Assembly: GCA_030761205.1 (NCBI GenBank)
Contig: JAULJL010000010.1
Location: 31,758,022 to 31,822,021, forward strand
Origin: Fremontodendron californicum
Taxonomy: Eukaryota; Streptophyta; Magnoliopsida; Malvales; Malvaceae
DNA length: 64,000 nucleotides
Direction: 5' to 3'
Part shown: piece after piece, positions 21,861 to 34,300 of the stretch
Position numbering within the stretch: the stretch's first letter is position 1
Layout: each line of letters opens with the position of its first letter
Program-made: the position numbers and the translations under genes
Notes under the pieces: model-generated
Told to the model about the DNA's origin: nothing
Databases searched by the model: none
What the model saw: the letters and a program-made list of their open reading frames with translations, nothing else

Positions 21861-24400
21861 CCACCTCTACTTTTAAGGATACTACTCCAACACTAGTCTC
21901 AAGCAATGTGATACAATTAGATGGTTGCTTTGAAGATAATTTTGCATTATTTCCTTCCCTTACTAACCCCTTCAATGGATGGTGTTGGAAGATGTCAACT
22001 TCAAGAGGGAGGAGTATGCGAAGCAAGGTCGAAAGATGAATGCAGAAAGAGTCCGGTAAAACGGCTAGGGAAATCCGGAGAGCAAAGAAAATTAAGAAGA
22101 AGCTTATGACTGATGAAGAGAGGCTTATTTACAACCTCAAAAGAGTAAGTTATTGTGTGCCATTAATAAGTGACAATTAACCATTTCTTGCTTTTTGTTT
22201 CTTTATTCTTTAGTTTGATGCATGCCTGTAGCATACCTTAATTAATTTATTGTAAAGGAATTTTTAATGTTAAACTCTCTTTGAAGGTCAAACAATCATT
22301 CAGACAGAGAATTTGAGTGTTCTCTCTGATATTTTCCTCCAGTATAGTAGTTTTATTGTTGTTAGAGGATTGTTAGGATGGTGCTTCACTATTGGCAATT
22401 ATTAGCTGAAAAAATGAGTCCCAAGTTCCGGTAGTTTGCTCGAGTTGTTTCTATTATTGACTTTCTGAGTATAATTCAATCAACATATGGTTCATATAAC
22501 TAATGCAGGCTTAAGAAGAAAGTGGCACTACTATTACAAAAACTCAAGAAGTATGAGCTACCAGAGCTGCCACCTTCTGTGAATGATCCTGAGCTATTTA
22601 CCACTGAGCAGCTTCAAGCATTTAAAAAGATAGGATTCAGAAACAAACATTATGTTCCTGTTGGAATCCGTGGCGTCTTTGGTGGAGTTGTCCAAAATAT
22701 GCATCTCCACTAGAAATTTCATGAGACCGTGCAAGTTTGTTGTGATAACTTCCCCAAAGAAAAGATCAAGGAAATGGGAACCATGCTTGCGAGACTGAGT
22801 GGTGGGAAACATACATAATGTAAAAACGATTATCATGTTTCGTGGAAGAAATTATCGCCAACCAAGAAATCTGATTCCCATCAATACTCTTACCAAAAGG
22901 AAGGTAAGTAAGTTTATTATGTTCCTTGCCACACAATATCGCATTTGTTTTGCATCAACATTGTATCTGGCTTAGGCTTACCATATATGAAAAAGTGTTT
23001 AAAATTATATATTCCTTGTCATCATAAATGGAGGCATTATTCAAGGCCAGATTTGAACAAGCTCTTGAAGCTCAGAAGCTAAACATAAAGAAGATAGAAC
23101 AGGAACTTCGGCGAAAAGGTATTAACCCTGAGGATCCAGTTGCAATGGCCAATATTCAGAGAGTCGCTTCAACATTCTGCAATGCAATTGATGAGAAGGA
23201 AGGCAGCCCGTATGTCTTTCGTGGTGACCAGTCACCTACAGCAGAACCTAAGACAACTTTGACACATGCAGAAGCTCCTGCTGAGAGCGACCAGAAGGAG
23301 CTAGACAGATTCATAGCTGACATTGAGAATGCAGCTGATCGAGAATGGGCTGAAGGGGAAGAAGAAGAAAATGAAGAGATTGGGAGAATTAGATACTGGA
23401 ATAGACAAGAGTTTGGAGGAAGGCCTGGGAGATCTGATAACCGTAGAAACAATTACTCTGACGATGAGGTTAGAGGGTCAAGTGTTTGGAAAGATATGCG
23501 TGGAAACAAGAGGACTGCTGATAGTGAGGATGAATATGAAGATAATTTTGCGGGTGGTGCTGAATTGGATCCGGGGAATGCTGGTAATGTGAGTGAGGCT
23601 GAAAGTGATGATGATGATGATTCTGAAGAAGTTTTTGAGTTCAAGAGATCTAGAGAAGAGAAAAGAAAGCAAGATAAGATTGGAAGGTGGAACAACACTG
23701 CGCATTTCAGGAGAAACGCTGGAGGTAGTTATAAACAAGCAATGGCAGAAGAAGATTCTGAGATGGAAAGTATGTTGAGTGACCTTGACAACGCAATGCA
23801 AGAATCTGATGCTGACGAAGATCATGATTTCAGAGCCTCAAATCATAGTCAAAATTTTAGGAGAAGCAGTGATGAAGAGGATGGATTTTATACCACAAAG
23901 GAAAATGAGAAAATTAGGGTGCAATATTATGAGAGTGAGGATTTTTACGAAGATCGCGCTGAAGTTGAGAAGTCTAATAGAACATATGAGAAGCTGGATA
24001 GGATTGCTAGAGGCAGTAGCAGTGTCGGTTTGAAGAGAAATGCTGATGCTGAATTTAGCAAAAAGATCGCGGTCAAGGAAGCGGATGATGTGTTTAGTGA
24101 CTAAATTTGCAACATGGGGAATCAAACACCAAGAAATTCTCTAGTGTGATGAGCTGAGCTGAGATGTGATGCAGACTGCAGGGCAATGGTGAAGAAGACT
24201 GTTACCACTTAAAGACAGGCAAGAACGCTGAGGCAGATCATAAAAAGGGTGAAGCTGCGAAATTAGTGGATGATACTTGGGACATTGATTCAAGGGCATA
24301 GGGTGAGTAGTGGATAGTGGGGAACCCATTTATTATGATCCAAAACAGGATCTGAATTATATGAGTCATGATTGTTAAGATTATTCTTATTGTCTTATTA

Positions 24401-24597
24401 CTATGTTACTCGGACTCGGGTGTGAGTGTCGGATACGGGTATGTGTCCGACACGGGTATGTTCAGTTTTTCTAAGTTTTTTCATGTATTTGGAGGGTCTT
24501 TGGAGGGTCATATCCCCATACCCATGTCCGAATATGCGTTGGTCACAAGTGTCGGACACGGGTACTTCAAGAAAAATAAAGAGTCGGAACAATATAG
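24401..24597 (+). mobile_element. CTATGTT MITE downstream of the CRM pseudogene
   Basis: A 197-bp, well-preserved copy. Flanks TCTTATTA (24393-24400) and TCTGATTA (24598-24605) match 7 of 8. A chance ORF runs across it. Confidence 0.9.
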
Positions 24598-25011
24598 TCT
24601 GATTAAACCCATCTTGTTTCTTGGAAAGATAACAGATAAAATGCAGCATTTTATAGAAAGAAACTGGCTGTCAAATACTTTCAGTGGAAATGAAATGTTC
24701 AATGGAATAAGCATCTGCAGTTCTCCTCTGGTGGATTCTTAAAATTCATTTACATGTTTCTTCATGATGTTTGAGAGTGCTGTTATCTTATTCAATTGAT
24801 AAGGATTTTCACTCACTCAACTTTAAACTTCTTGAGACAAACTTCTGTAGCTACATCTTTTCTTTTCTTTTCTTTTTTTCTTGATTCTTGAATGATCCAC
24901 AACATTCACCACATGCCAAGTGCAAATCTATGCTTTCTTCCCATTGTCTGAATTGCCTGGTAACTCTTTTTCCTTACCCCTGCTAGAATGAAGTACACTT
25001 GTCACTTTCGG

Positions 25012-25170
25012 TTTATGTTACTCAGATTCGGATGTGAGTGTCGGACACATACTTGTGTCCGGCACCGGTATGTTTGATTTATTCTAAATTTTTCCATATA
25101 TTTGAAGGGTCCTAGAAGGATCATATCCTCATACTCATATCAAAATATGCGTCGACAAAAATATTTTAAA
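25012..25170 (+). mobile_element. CTATGTT MITE, right end lost
   Basis: Begins TTTATGTTACTCAGATTCGG and keeps GTGAGTGTCGGACACATAC. After ATATGCGTCGACAAA it dissolves into an A-rich tail without the terminal CAACATAG. Confidence 0.75.
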
Positions 25171-25694
25171 AAAAACCCTTCTTATATTCAGATTGCAGAA
25201 GATCATATCTAACATGGTTATGTTATGTCATGTGGCCAAAAAAAATATGGTTATGTCAGAAAACTGAAGAGCTTCAAACCATAGTTTATTATTCAAACTT
25301 AATATCAGAACATTAAATATTTTCTAAAATTTTCGAATTCTCTATTCTTTTTATAGATATATAAACAAAATACGAGTATATAAAAAATTGTCAAATATCC
25401 AACATTTGATTCAATGATAAATTGTATCTCTTATTTATAAATTAAGATTCAATTCTATTCTCTCAGATATTGGGGAAAAAAAATGTAAAAAGAAAATTAT
25501 CATGACAATTTAATCTATGAGGCCTCTAATTGGTTGGCTTATAGTTGCATTTAATAAGAAAAGGAAGATCCAATAACAACCACAAATACCACTTGTCCAC
25601 AAATGCATACATCAATCATAATTCATAATCACCAAATCCAACAGTAATCCTGTCATTATCATCATTAAAGAGATTTTTGTACATTTGTTAATTT

Positions 25695-25860
25695 TAAATA
25701 TAAATATAACATAAATATAAGAATATATCCAAATTTATATATTATAAATTATTAATATATCAAAATTTATTAAATATATAATACATTAAACTTAATTATG
25801 ATATATGAAAATAACATAAATAAGATATGAATACATAAATATTGAATCTAAATTCTTTTC
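25695..25860 (+). repeat. Dispersed AT-rich repeat, copy 2 of 3
   Basis: Shares AATTTATATATTATAAATTA and the following TTAATATATCAAAATTTAT block with the copies at 7.4 kb and 35.7 kb. Confidence 0.45.
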
Positions 25861-26830
25861 CCTTGCATAAAAAGACATTCCAATCAAATTTTCTCTTTTT
25901 TTTTTTTTTTTTGTGAAATAAATTTGAAGCAATTTTATTTTCTCAACTTAATACCAATAAAATTTAATTTGAACTTCTTCCTAGCAACAATAAAAGTCAA
26001 GGGGGACGGTGCACACGAAAAAGCCACCAGCCTTAAAGTAGCCCAACACGTTTGCATTAATTAGAAATTGACAGATTAAATAAGGTAATCTAATTGAAAA
26101 CCATTGTTCTCTTTTTAAGAACTAGTCGGCTAAAAGGCATGTAAATTGTAAACACATTATAGCAACTTGGCTGATCTTGTAAAATTATTTTTATATATAA
26201 TTTTAATGTGGTGTTAGGGTAAATGAGAAGTACAAATGAATTTAATAAAAGAAAGAGAAGGTTTCCTAACCATGTTTTTACCTGATTTCTATCGTCCATG
26301 GAAGAAGAAATGGTCTGATATGTTATCTAAACCCGAAAAAAATGTTATATTTTTCGTATAAACAGTGAGGATAAAAGTACGTTAGAGAGTAAAATGAAAT
26401 TTTCATGCCGACATAAATGGCCTGGTCAAGATCTTGTATTAGTGTCTCAAGTAATATTATTTGGATTCAAGAGTAAAGGTTAGATATCGATAATGTTTAA
26501 TACGAATATACTTATGTTTTTAAAAAAAAAAAATTATATATTTGAAAGATCATATAATGTAAATTATATCCGAATATGTATTAAACACAAATGTTAAATA
26601 CAAATATTTTAAAACAAAAAAAAAATTAAGGTAATATAGGCATCATGCAACCATGGCGTATGCGTTCAAGCAATCAATGCAGAAGAAGCAATCTGCGGAT
26701 TGGTGAAACACTTCTTTGACCACATTTCATAATCTTTCTATTAGTGGTTTGAAATTTTCATTATTGACAGCTGAAAAAAGTCCAGTGGAATTTCATTAGT
26801 TTAGAGGCACATTGGCTAATTGTTTCACTT

Positions 26831-26832
<2 letters not shown>

Positions 26833-26897
<65 letters not shown>
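26833..26897. repeat. (AT)n microsatellite
   Basis: About 32 uninterrupted AT units, the longest in the window and likely polymorphic. Confidence 0.95.
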
Positions 26898-26898
<1 letters not shown>

Positions 26899-27131
26899 CT
26901 TACAAGTAGGGAAACTATCTGGAGGTTAGGAATGTGAAAGAAAAAACCAATATTGTGAGTTCAACTACCATAAAAATCAATGTAAAAGAATTGCATTTGT
27001 TTTGGCTGTCCTGTCCTGAATCTTGATGTGATGAATCAAGCTTTTCCAATGTACTTGTTTAGAAGATTGTGGATGAAATTGTTTAATAATACTTAACTTT
27101 TAGTTACAAGAAACTTGCTTGATTTTAAAAG

Positions 27132-27132
<1 letters not shown>

Positions 27133-27165
<33 letters not shown>
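27133..27165. repeat. (TA)n microsatellite
   Basis: About 16 TA units. Confidence 0.95.
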
Positions 27166-27168
<3 letters not shown>

Positions 27169-28553
27169 GACATAGGCATAGGCAAAGGCAAAGGGCCCCA
27201 AAAACTTATGTACACCATCCATTGTGTTCGAGGTCTTATTCTGTTGAAAAATGTTTATATTTTATTTTTTTTCTTTTCTAAGGAAATGAGAAATATAATT
27301 ACTAGTTATTTATCTTTCATATAGTCAGACTTCCAATAAAAAAATTGTCAGGCCAACCAAAAAAAAATTATCAAAATAATCATATTTCAATCGATTAGTT
27401 TTTCATTTTAATAGTAAAAGATTACTCTTTATTTACATTATCAAAAATGTATAAATGACAAAGTTATACATTTGCGATAATTAATTTATTATTTATATCG
27501 AGTTTATATTATTTTTTTATTATAATTATATTTAAAATATTATATTTATATCGTATTTACAATTAGTAATGCAAAAACTGATTGCTACTGGGATTTGATT
27601 TGAGTTTCCTTAGCAGAAAGCAAACACCAGATAAAACTTGGGGTCAATGAATCAATCAAACCACAAAAAAAAATTCCAAGTGTCTACAAAATAGAGCACT
27701 TTTAGTGGGGAGAATCAAAAGTTTTTGTGGACTTTTATTATTAATTATTAATTTTAATATTTGTTTATTTGGTGGGAACTTTGACTTTTAAGCAGTGAAC
27801 CCCAAAGGTAGTTTCTGAAGCAACCTCAATCAGTCTTGGCTCTAAAAATATTCTCAAACAAAATGATTAAAAGGTGCCTGCCTTGACCTTCTTGCCAACT
27901 CAGTCCCAAAATTATATAAATTAAGATCAATAGTATATAATTCACAGATTTCATCCACAGAAAAAATAAAAATAAATAAATAACAGAATTATATACACTT
28001 TTCAATTAATAAATAAATGGCATTTGCTAAGAAATTATAATTCAGATATCCATGAATGAAAGAAGAGACTTTTCCTCATAATGTTGAAAAATTCAGAAGA
28101 ATAAAGCAATTGATGAATAATTCAGCATTATGATGATCAATAGAAGAAGCAAACAGCAGTTAAATAATACAAAAATCATCAAGTTACTTTGTAAGAGAAA
28201 CATATGAATAAATTAGTTCAAGAAAAACAAAATTCCCATCAAGGAAAAATCTGGGAAATGCCATTCTAATCATATATGCAATCCAGAGATTATGCCATAC
28301 CAATGGGAGCTGGTAAGTAAGCATTGCAAATCAGTAAATCTACTTCTCTGACAACATGCGATCGGATTGAGAAATTGGATATACTTCCATAAGGGAAGAA
28401 ACCAACTTCAGAATCCCATCAAGTTCTACCTAGCTTCAGTATAATGCCTAGATTTTGTTCGATAAAGGTATACTTCTATCAATGCTACACCATAGCCATC
28501 AAATGGCCAATGCCAGCGCCTTTCGATACAGAGCACAACTTGTAATTGAAGAC

Positions 28554-30502
28554 TCAGCCACTTTCTCTTTTGCAGTTACCAGGCAAAAGATACTTGTATT
28601 TCTCCGCATTATTCAACAAATATGCAGGAAGATGGACGGCTGAATAAGAGCGAGGGATAGGTCCCATCTTCCCAATGATCTCCTTGAACGTGTATTCCTC
28701 GGGAAGCATGTCAAATAGGTCAGCCCCTCCGCATATTACATCTTGAATCCTCTCAGGGTTCAAGTAGTGAGAGAACCTCACTCGATCAGTGTGGCTGTAA
28801 GCTTTCATCTTGAATATAAACTCACTAATATGCCGAAAGCAAAAGCTACAATGCCACCCTGCATCGGACAAGACGACATCAGCTTGACGATAATGAGCAT
28901 ATCTGGTCTTGCCCGTCTTGTACCTGTGGACCGAGGCTCTCCAGCTCTTGTTGTCTACATGATACTCGAAAGAGTACAAATAGTTTCTCAACTGAAGATG
29001 AATGACAGGATGTATATCATCACACCATCTCAATAGATTAATTGTATGTGCACTCGGGATCTCATCTACATCAGACATTATCAATAAATCGTCATCTTCT
29101 ATTCCGGCTATTCTGAGAAGCTGGTCCAATGCAACTCTCTGATATGCTTCCTCAACAAAAGGATTTTCGCCCTTCTTGAATCTCCCACCAATCATCCCAT
29201 ATGTCAAACGAGGCTCGATAAATTTAAATTGCTGTCTGTTGCTAGCGAAAAGCAATGGTTTTGGTAAGCTAGTAAATGTCGAGTTGGACTCAAGAAGCAC
29301 AAATTGTGTTATGTACGGATACAATTCGTTCCAACGAAGTGTGAGAATGTCTATCTCATTGCTGAACAACACTGCATCAAAGACTCGTCTAGGTGACTCC
29401 CGGATTTTCCACCCGTGAAGATTGCAGAGAGTCTCCATTGTCACATTCTCATGATAATAGTGAGGGATTTCATGGAAAGGCTTAGGAGGTGATTCCCATA
29501 GTGGTCTTAAGAAATAGGTGATTTTCTGCCCATGCAAATAGATGCCAAAGATGAATACTGGGATAATCACAAAAAAGAAAATACAAGTCCTGATATCGAA
29601 CCCTCGCAACATGCACCGCAATCTAGACATGGTCAATGTTGCACAGGACGCCTGCTGCAGATTAGAAAATGAAAACTTTCTAAGATATCCAGATTAAGCA
29701 CAAACAAACAAAAAATAAGCAAATCCACTCTTTATTTAAGATGATAATTGATAAAAACAAGAATTACATCATATTCCCACATAACATCCAATTATGCCTA
29801 CTTAACAACATTATTTCTATAGAAAAAAACTCAATTCAAATGTTCAAAGCTCCAAATTCTAAGTTCAAAAGGTTGAATGAAACTCCTGGCTGAGACATCA
29901 ATGCATAAACCGCCCCCTTAGTTTTCCACTCGCATGTTCAATGTCAAAAACCAGTTAATTTTCCTGTTCCTTCCAAATACATTGCCAATCAATCACTTCA
30001 AAAAAAACAAAAAATGAAGTACCAAAAAAAAAAAAAAAAAACTCAAAAGGGAATCAAAGAAAATGAAAAAACAACAAAACTTCATTTTTCAACAGTTCAC
30101 ATAAAGGCCTAAAACTTTCAATTTTTGTGCATTAGAGCATATGACTTTCCCAGAAAAGATTTTCCCGCTTTTCCATTAATCTCAAACAATCACTAAACTA
30201 GGATCATTAACTATCCAGAAATCAAAATCAAACTGAAAACCTTTTTCCCAAACATATAAATAAATACATAAAGAGCAAAGAAATGAACTTTAAGGGGAAA
30301 AATAAACGATATCCTCAATCTTAAACAAACTCAAGGGAAAAGTGGAAAACACCCATTAATCCAAACCCCAAAATGAACTAAAATTTTGAAACAAAAACAA
30401 AAAAAAAAAGAACTTGAGAAGTGAAAGCAGAAAAATTACCTGTCCACAAACTTCTTCACAAATATCATCAGTCTTCTTGGAATTATAGTACCCATCAGAC
30501 AT
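28554..30502 (-). CDS. GT17 beta-1,4-N-acetylglucosaminyltransferase-like protein
   Basis: Family GT17 includes animal GnT-III, which adds bisecting GlcNAc to N-glycans. The plant substrate is unsettled and action in the Golgi is presumed. Two exons on the minus strand: 30440-30502 (MSDGYYNSKKTDDICEEVCG then Q, 21 codons) and 28554-29654, giving 387 residues. The intron is about 785 bases. The short cytosolic tail is followed by one membrane anchor (about 44-62, CIFFFVIIPVFIFGIYL), a type II layout. The luminal domain has ESPRRVFDAVLFSNEIDIL, GGRFKKGENPFVEEAYQRVA and the acid motif IMSDVDEIPS (DVD at 216-218), likely the nucleotide-sugar/metal site. The acceptor is a tandem CAGCAG, so 386- and 387-residue forms are possible. 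Exon 1 supplies the true start: the long exon has no ATG before MSRLRC. Length and motifs are complete for the family. Confidence 0.93.
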
Positions 30503-31115
30503 GATTAAACGACCCAACAAAGATTACCACTTTCTAATCACTTAAAACCAAAACTGTATAAAAAAAATGTTGATTTTAAAGGCTTCAACTTTTTCAGAAT
30601 TCACATCAAAGTCATCCAAAAAAAACCCCAAAGAAAAAGGCCAAATTTTTGAAGGAGATAAAATCTAGTAAACAAAAACCCAGTAAAGTTTTAACAATGA
30701 TCTTAAAAAAAAAAAAGTAAATAATAGAAAAAAGCTCTCTTTTTTCTCTTCTTCTTCTTCTGTAACGTCAATTATAGCCGTTTGGTGGTTTTTCGCTCCT
30801 TCACCAGATTCCTCTATTCCAAAGATAAAGAGGAATTTATAACCCACAAAAATTCCTGAACCAAAAAAATCACCCCCACCCAATAAAACAAAATATATAA
30901 TAAAATTATAACTTCCCAATATTTTAAGTTTCTCTCCTCTACTTTTGCTTATATATCTAAACCTTCCTGTTAACCGTTTGATTAAGAAAAAAAAATGATC
31001 ATAAAAACTACTATAATTTAAGTTTAATTTTTTATCAAAATTTAAAAATAAATAAATTTTCTTAGTTCCTCATATTAAGATAGAAAATCTCACATAAATT
31101 GTGTATAAATTTGTT
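30503..31115. other. Promoter and 5' leader region of the GT17 gene
   Basis: Minus-strand upstream sequence. It includes a CT/GA-rich leader-type stretch (30735-30762, TTCTCTTCTTCTTCTTC on the plus strand) of a kind common in plant 5' UTRs. No clear core promoter element was identified. Confidence 0.4.
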
Positions 31116-31116
31116 T

Positions 31117-31395
31117 AGGGGTCGGATTATTTATTCGATATGATAATTTTGGTCTGAATTGGATTAGGCATGGATAAATTTTTTTATAATATTGATCCGT
31201 TCGAATTATTATTTATTTAATAAAAAATATTTATTTAAATTAAATTATAAAATATATAAATATTAAGATAAAAATAATTTTTTAATATTTTTTAAAATAG
31301 TGAAATGACCTTTCAAGTTCGGCTTGACTTGGGTTAGACTTTGAAAAAAAAATTCGAATCCGAACTCGGCTCGACTCGATCCATGACATCTCTAA
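31117..31395. repeat. AT-rich foldback-type repeat, copy 2
   Basis: The left part TAGGGGTCGGATTATTTATT and right part CTCGGCTCGACTCGATCC with ATGACATCTCTAAC flank the shared AT core (AAAATATATAAATATTAAG). Confidence 0.5.
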
Positions 31396-34300
31396 CTCGT
31401 GCATTTAAATATTAACAAAAAAAAATCGTTAAAATTATTAAGACAACAATTTTTCAATTGAATCAATCTATATGATATTTTTACTAACAAATACAATTAA
31501 AAAAAATGCATTTTAGTATAGGAATATTATGTATTTAATTTTTTTAAAAAAATCATTGTAACTTTCATATACCAAAAAAATATATTGGGTGTCGATTTTT
31601 TTTTTTTTAAGTGTTACTGGGAAAATGCAAAAAGTACAGGGATAAAAGTGTACTTTAAACTTATTGTTATTTTGAGGTGTTTGTAAAGGATTATTACTTC
31701 GTGAAAGACAAGTGCTGATCTGTCAACATAGGCAGTTGCTAAACGTGTTACCGTACTTTTGAGTTAACTCGTCCGCGTTAAACGCTAATTAAAAAGGAGG
31801 AAAATCTTTGTTATCCAAGGCTGTCTTTTTCGAGGACGAGAATGTCCTTGAGGGAGTGTTTTGTTTGTTGACGAAAAGGTAAGGGTGTTTTTATCATTTG
31901 AAAGGAAATTAAAGAATAAAGAAGGATTAAAAATGTGTATGTTTTTTAAGTGGTTTTATTTGAAAGGAGATTAAAGAATAAAGAAGGATTAACAAAGGCA
32001 AAAGGTTTTTGGTAAGCCAAACATGGCCTTTTTGTTGGGATTGGTTTGGAATTAATAATAATGTATATAATCTTTTTGGATGGAATCAAGGCAAAGAAAA
32101 TGGATAAAATCTTTTTAATTTTTTGTAAGAATGAGTGATTTTAGGATTCAATACAAAATTTAGAGAAGTTTTAGGAACAAAAATTACTTTAATTAGTTAA
32201 TTTTGATTTTGAAATTTATAAGATAATAAAACTTAAGAGAATAAAAGAAAATTTCCTATAAAAGAATATATAGAATGAATATGAACATAATAATACTTAT
32301 TAATTATGAAAATAATTTATTTTCAAAAAATGATAAAAGTTTTTTTTACCTTTATTTATTAACTATTGATATTTTAATACAAGCCATAATTATCTTTGGG
32401 AAAGAAAGTTTTGAACTTGTCTACGAGGAGACATTCAATTGTTAAAAGTTAAAACGTTAAGTTTAGTTCGCTTAATAAAATAAAAGTTTATATCAAAAAA
32501 TAAAAAATAAAAGTTTATGTAAGATTTGAATTTAAATTCCAACAAAAATGTAATTTAGAAGATGAAAGATAATTATTTTCTATTACGTAACTCATCTAAT
32601 AAACGAGATGGAAGAGAGCTATTTTTTAATGTTTTATTTTGAAAATCTCAAATACAAGTTATGGAATGAATTAGATAAGATATATAAAATGAGAGAAGGT
32701 TACTTCTCATAATATAATATAATATAATATTAACCCATTTATCTTTGAACAAACAAAAAAAAAATATAACCCATTTATCGAAAAGAAAGAAGAAATGTTC
32801 CAACTTTAATTATATAATAATATTTTTATTTAATGTTTTAAAAATGATAAATAAATTTATTAATTATTGTATTTAATATAAATAATATATAAACTAACAT
32901 TAAAAAATACCTTAAAAACACCCGTTAGCAAAATCTTTTAAATAATTAAACCCAATAAACTTAAAATTATTGTATAACCACCCTCATTAAATCAATAGTT
33001 TCCTCTAATATCTCTTTCATTTATATGTTATAAATGCTTTGGTGATGGCAAGAGATTCCACAACTTCATTTTTTTTACCAATTTTAGGTCATTCAATATT
33101 AATTTCCTTTATTGACAAATAATAATTAATGGCAGTAGTGTTCAAGTTTTAAAAGAGCCTAACCTTTTAAATTCTATTCCTATGATTTGCCCTAAATTGC
33201 TTGGTTTCTTATTTTGGATAAGCAATTAAATTGCTTGGTTTCTCAAATAGTCATTAGTAGATTTCTGTTTTTTTTAATGCAACTAGCACATGATAGCAAT
33301 ATTCAATTATTCATTATTAATTTCTTCAAAGTTGTTAACTTTAGATAAATTATTTCATCTATGAATTTTTATACTTCACAAGTGGAATTAGTAAGTGACA
33401 CATATCGCTTAGAATATATTTTAAAAAATCAAAAAATTAATTTTAAAAAATAAAATATGTTGTAATTTTTTAAATCTGTTTGTGAAATTTAAAAATTCAA
33501 TACCAATATATAAAAAATGAACTCTTAAGTTTATAATACAACATTAATGAATTTAAACCTCTGTATTTTCTGAACTCTCATTTCCTGGTGAAGGTTGTGT
33601 GGCTCAATTTTATAATGTAACTTTAAAGCTAGTTGTGTACCAAATGAATGTATTAAAAATAGAGAAACAAATAAGAATTATTGTAATTCTAAGTATAAAA
33701 TTTAATTTAATTAGTTAATTACAAGTCTAGTGTGGAAAGAGAAGGCATATATTAATATTAAATTTGATTATCGGGTGTTTACAAATATTTATTAAGTTTA
33801 ATTAAATTAAAAAATGAAAAATAAATTTACTACAAATTATTTTTTAAATATTATCCTAACAAGAGTTTATAGAACATTTCATTTTAATATTTTTATTATT
33901 GTAGTATATTCAAAGTTAAGATAGAAATATTCTTCTCTCCCTCTCAATACTAGTAGCTAGCTTTGCCAAGTGTCTTTTAAACACACTCTTCCGAATCCCT
34001 ATTGGTTTATATAAAGTGATGAAAGTACCTTTGAAAGCTAAGTTCACATTTGTTTGGAATCCTCAATTTTGACTTGTTTAATTTCAATTATTTATTATTG
34101 GTGTATCTTAAAGATTAATTGGATTCATTATGATATATATATATATATATATATGTCATATTAAGTATTATTATTGATTAAGTTATTTTTTATCTAGAAT
34201 TTTTGTATAAAATATTTTATATTATTTATTTGAATGATAAAGTTCATGGTAAATATGTTTTGCAAGAGGAATAATTAGGAAATTATAATTGCATCAAAGC

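Larger units (their letters stand above)
19605..21869. mobile_element. hAT-like element (2265 bp) inserted in the CRM gene
   Basis: Perfect terminal inverted repeats TAGAGGTGGCAA and TTGCCACCTCTA are flanked by perfect 8-bp duplications CTTTTAAG (19597-19604 and 21870-21877). The YAGNG-type terminus and 8-bp duplication are hallmarks of the hAT superfamily. No transposase is visible. The interior has two CGGGTTCGGG arrays (left about 19616-19960, right about 21580-21860) in the same orientation, with unrelated sequence resembling LTR-retrotransposon debris between them. Removing the element and one duplication restores the CRM reading frame exactly. Confidence 0.9.
19133..24104 (+). pseudogene. 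CRM-domain RNA-splicing factor, CFM9 type, disrupted
   Basis: CRM (YhbY-like) proteins bind RNA and help organellar intron splicing. CFM9-type members act in mitochondria. Pieces: exon 1 19133-19206 (MFAARNLQKLC, transit-like); exon 2 19586-19604 continued at 21878-22144, split by a hAT element; exon 3 22509-22903 with the CRM core (FKKIGFRNKHYVPVGIRG, then FGGVVQNMHLH); exon 4 23034-24104, 357 codons, acidic. Damage: the transposon; CGA to TGA in SKVERRMQK of exon 2 (about 22037); an extra T at 22512; TGG to TAG at 22711-22713 in HLHWKFHE; about 8 bases lost near 22806 between SGG and HNVKT. The last exon alone stays open. A C-terminal-looking piece with VDDTWDID follows to 24301 in another frame. 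The original gene was intact and collinear with relatives. Confidence 0.88.
25180..28450. other. AT-rich intergenic DNA
   Basis: No gene seen. It holds a dispersed AT-rich repeat (25695-25860), a much-decayed MITE (about 26450-26638, with TCCGAATATGTATTAAACAC), and long TA microsatellites (26833-26897 and 27133-27165). From about 27.9 kb it is probably the 3' flank of the GT17 gene. Confidence 0.55.

Noticed and set aside
23028..23033. ATGGAG as the start of an independent gene for the acidic ORF
   Set aside because: These six bases are the intron end, with the acceptor AG at 23032-23033. The family protein joins NTLTKRK directly to ALFKARFEQAL.
24368..24742. 124-codon ORF downstream of the CRM pseudogene
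   Set aside because: It lies across a CTATGTT MITE. Equivalent ORFs appear in many other copies of the same repeat.
28743..29418. Antisense ORFs over the GT17 gene
   Set aside because: They are shadows of the minus-strand coding exon with no family similarity.
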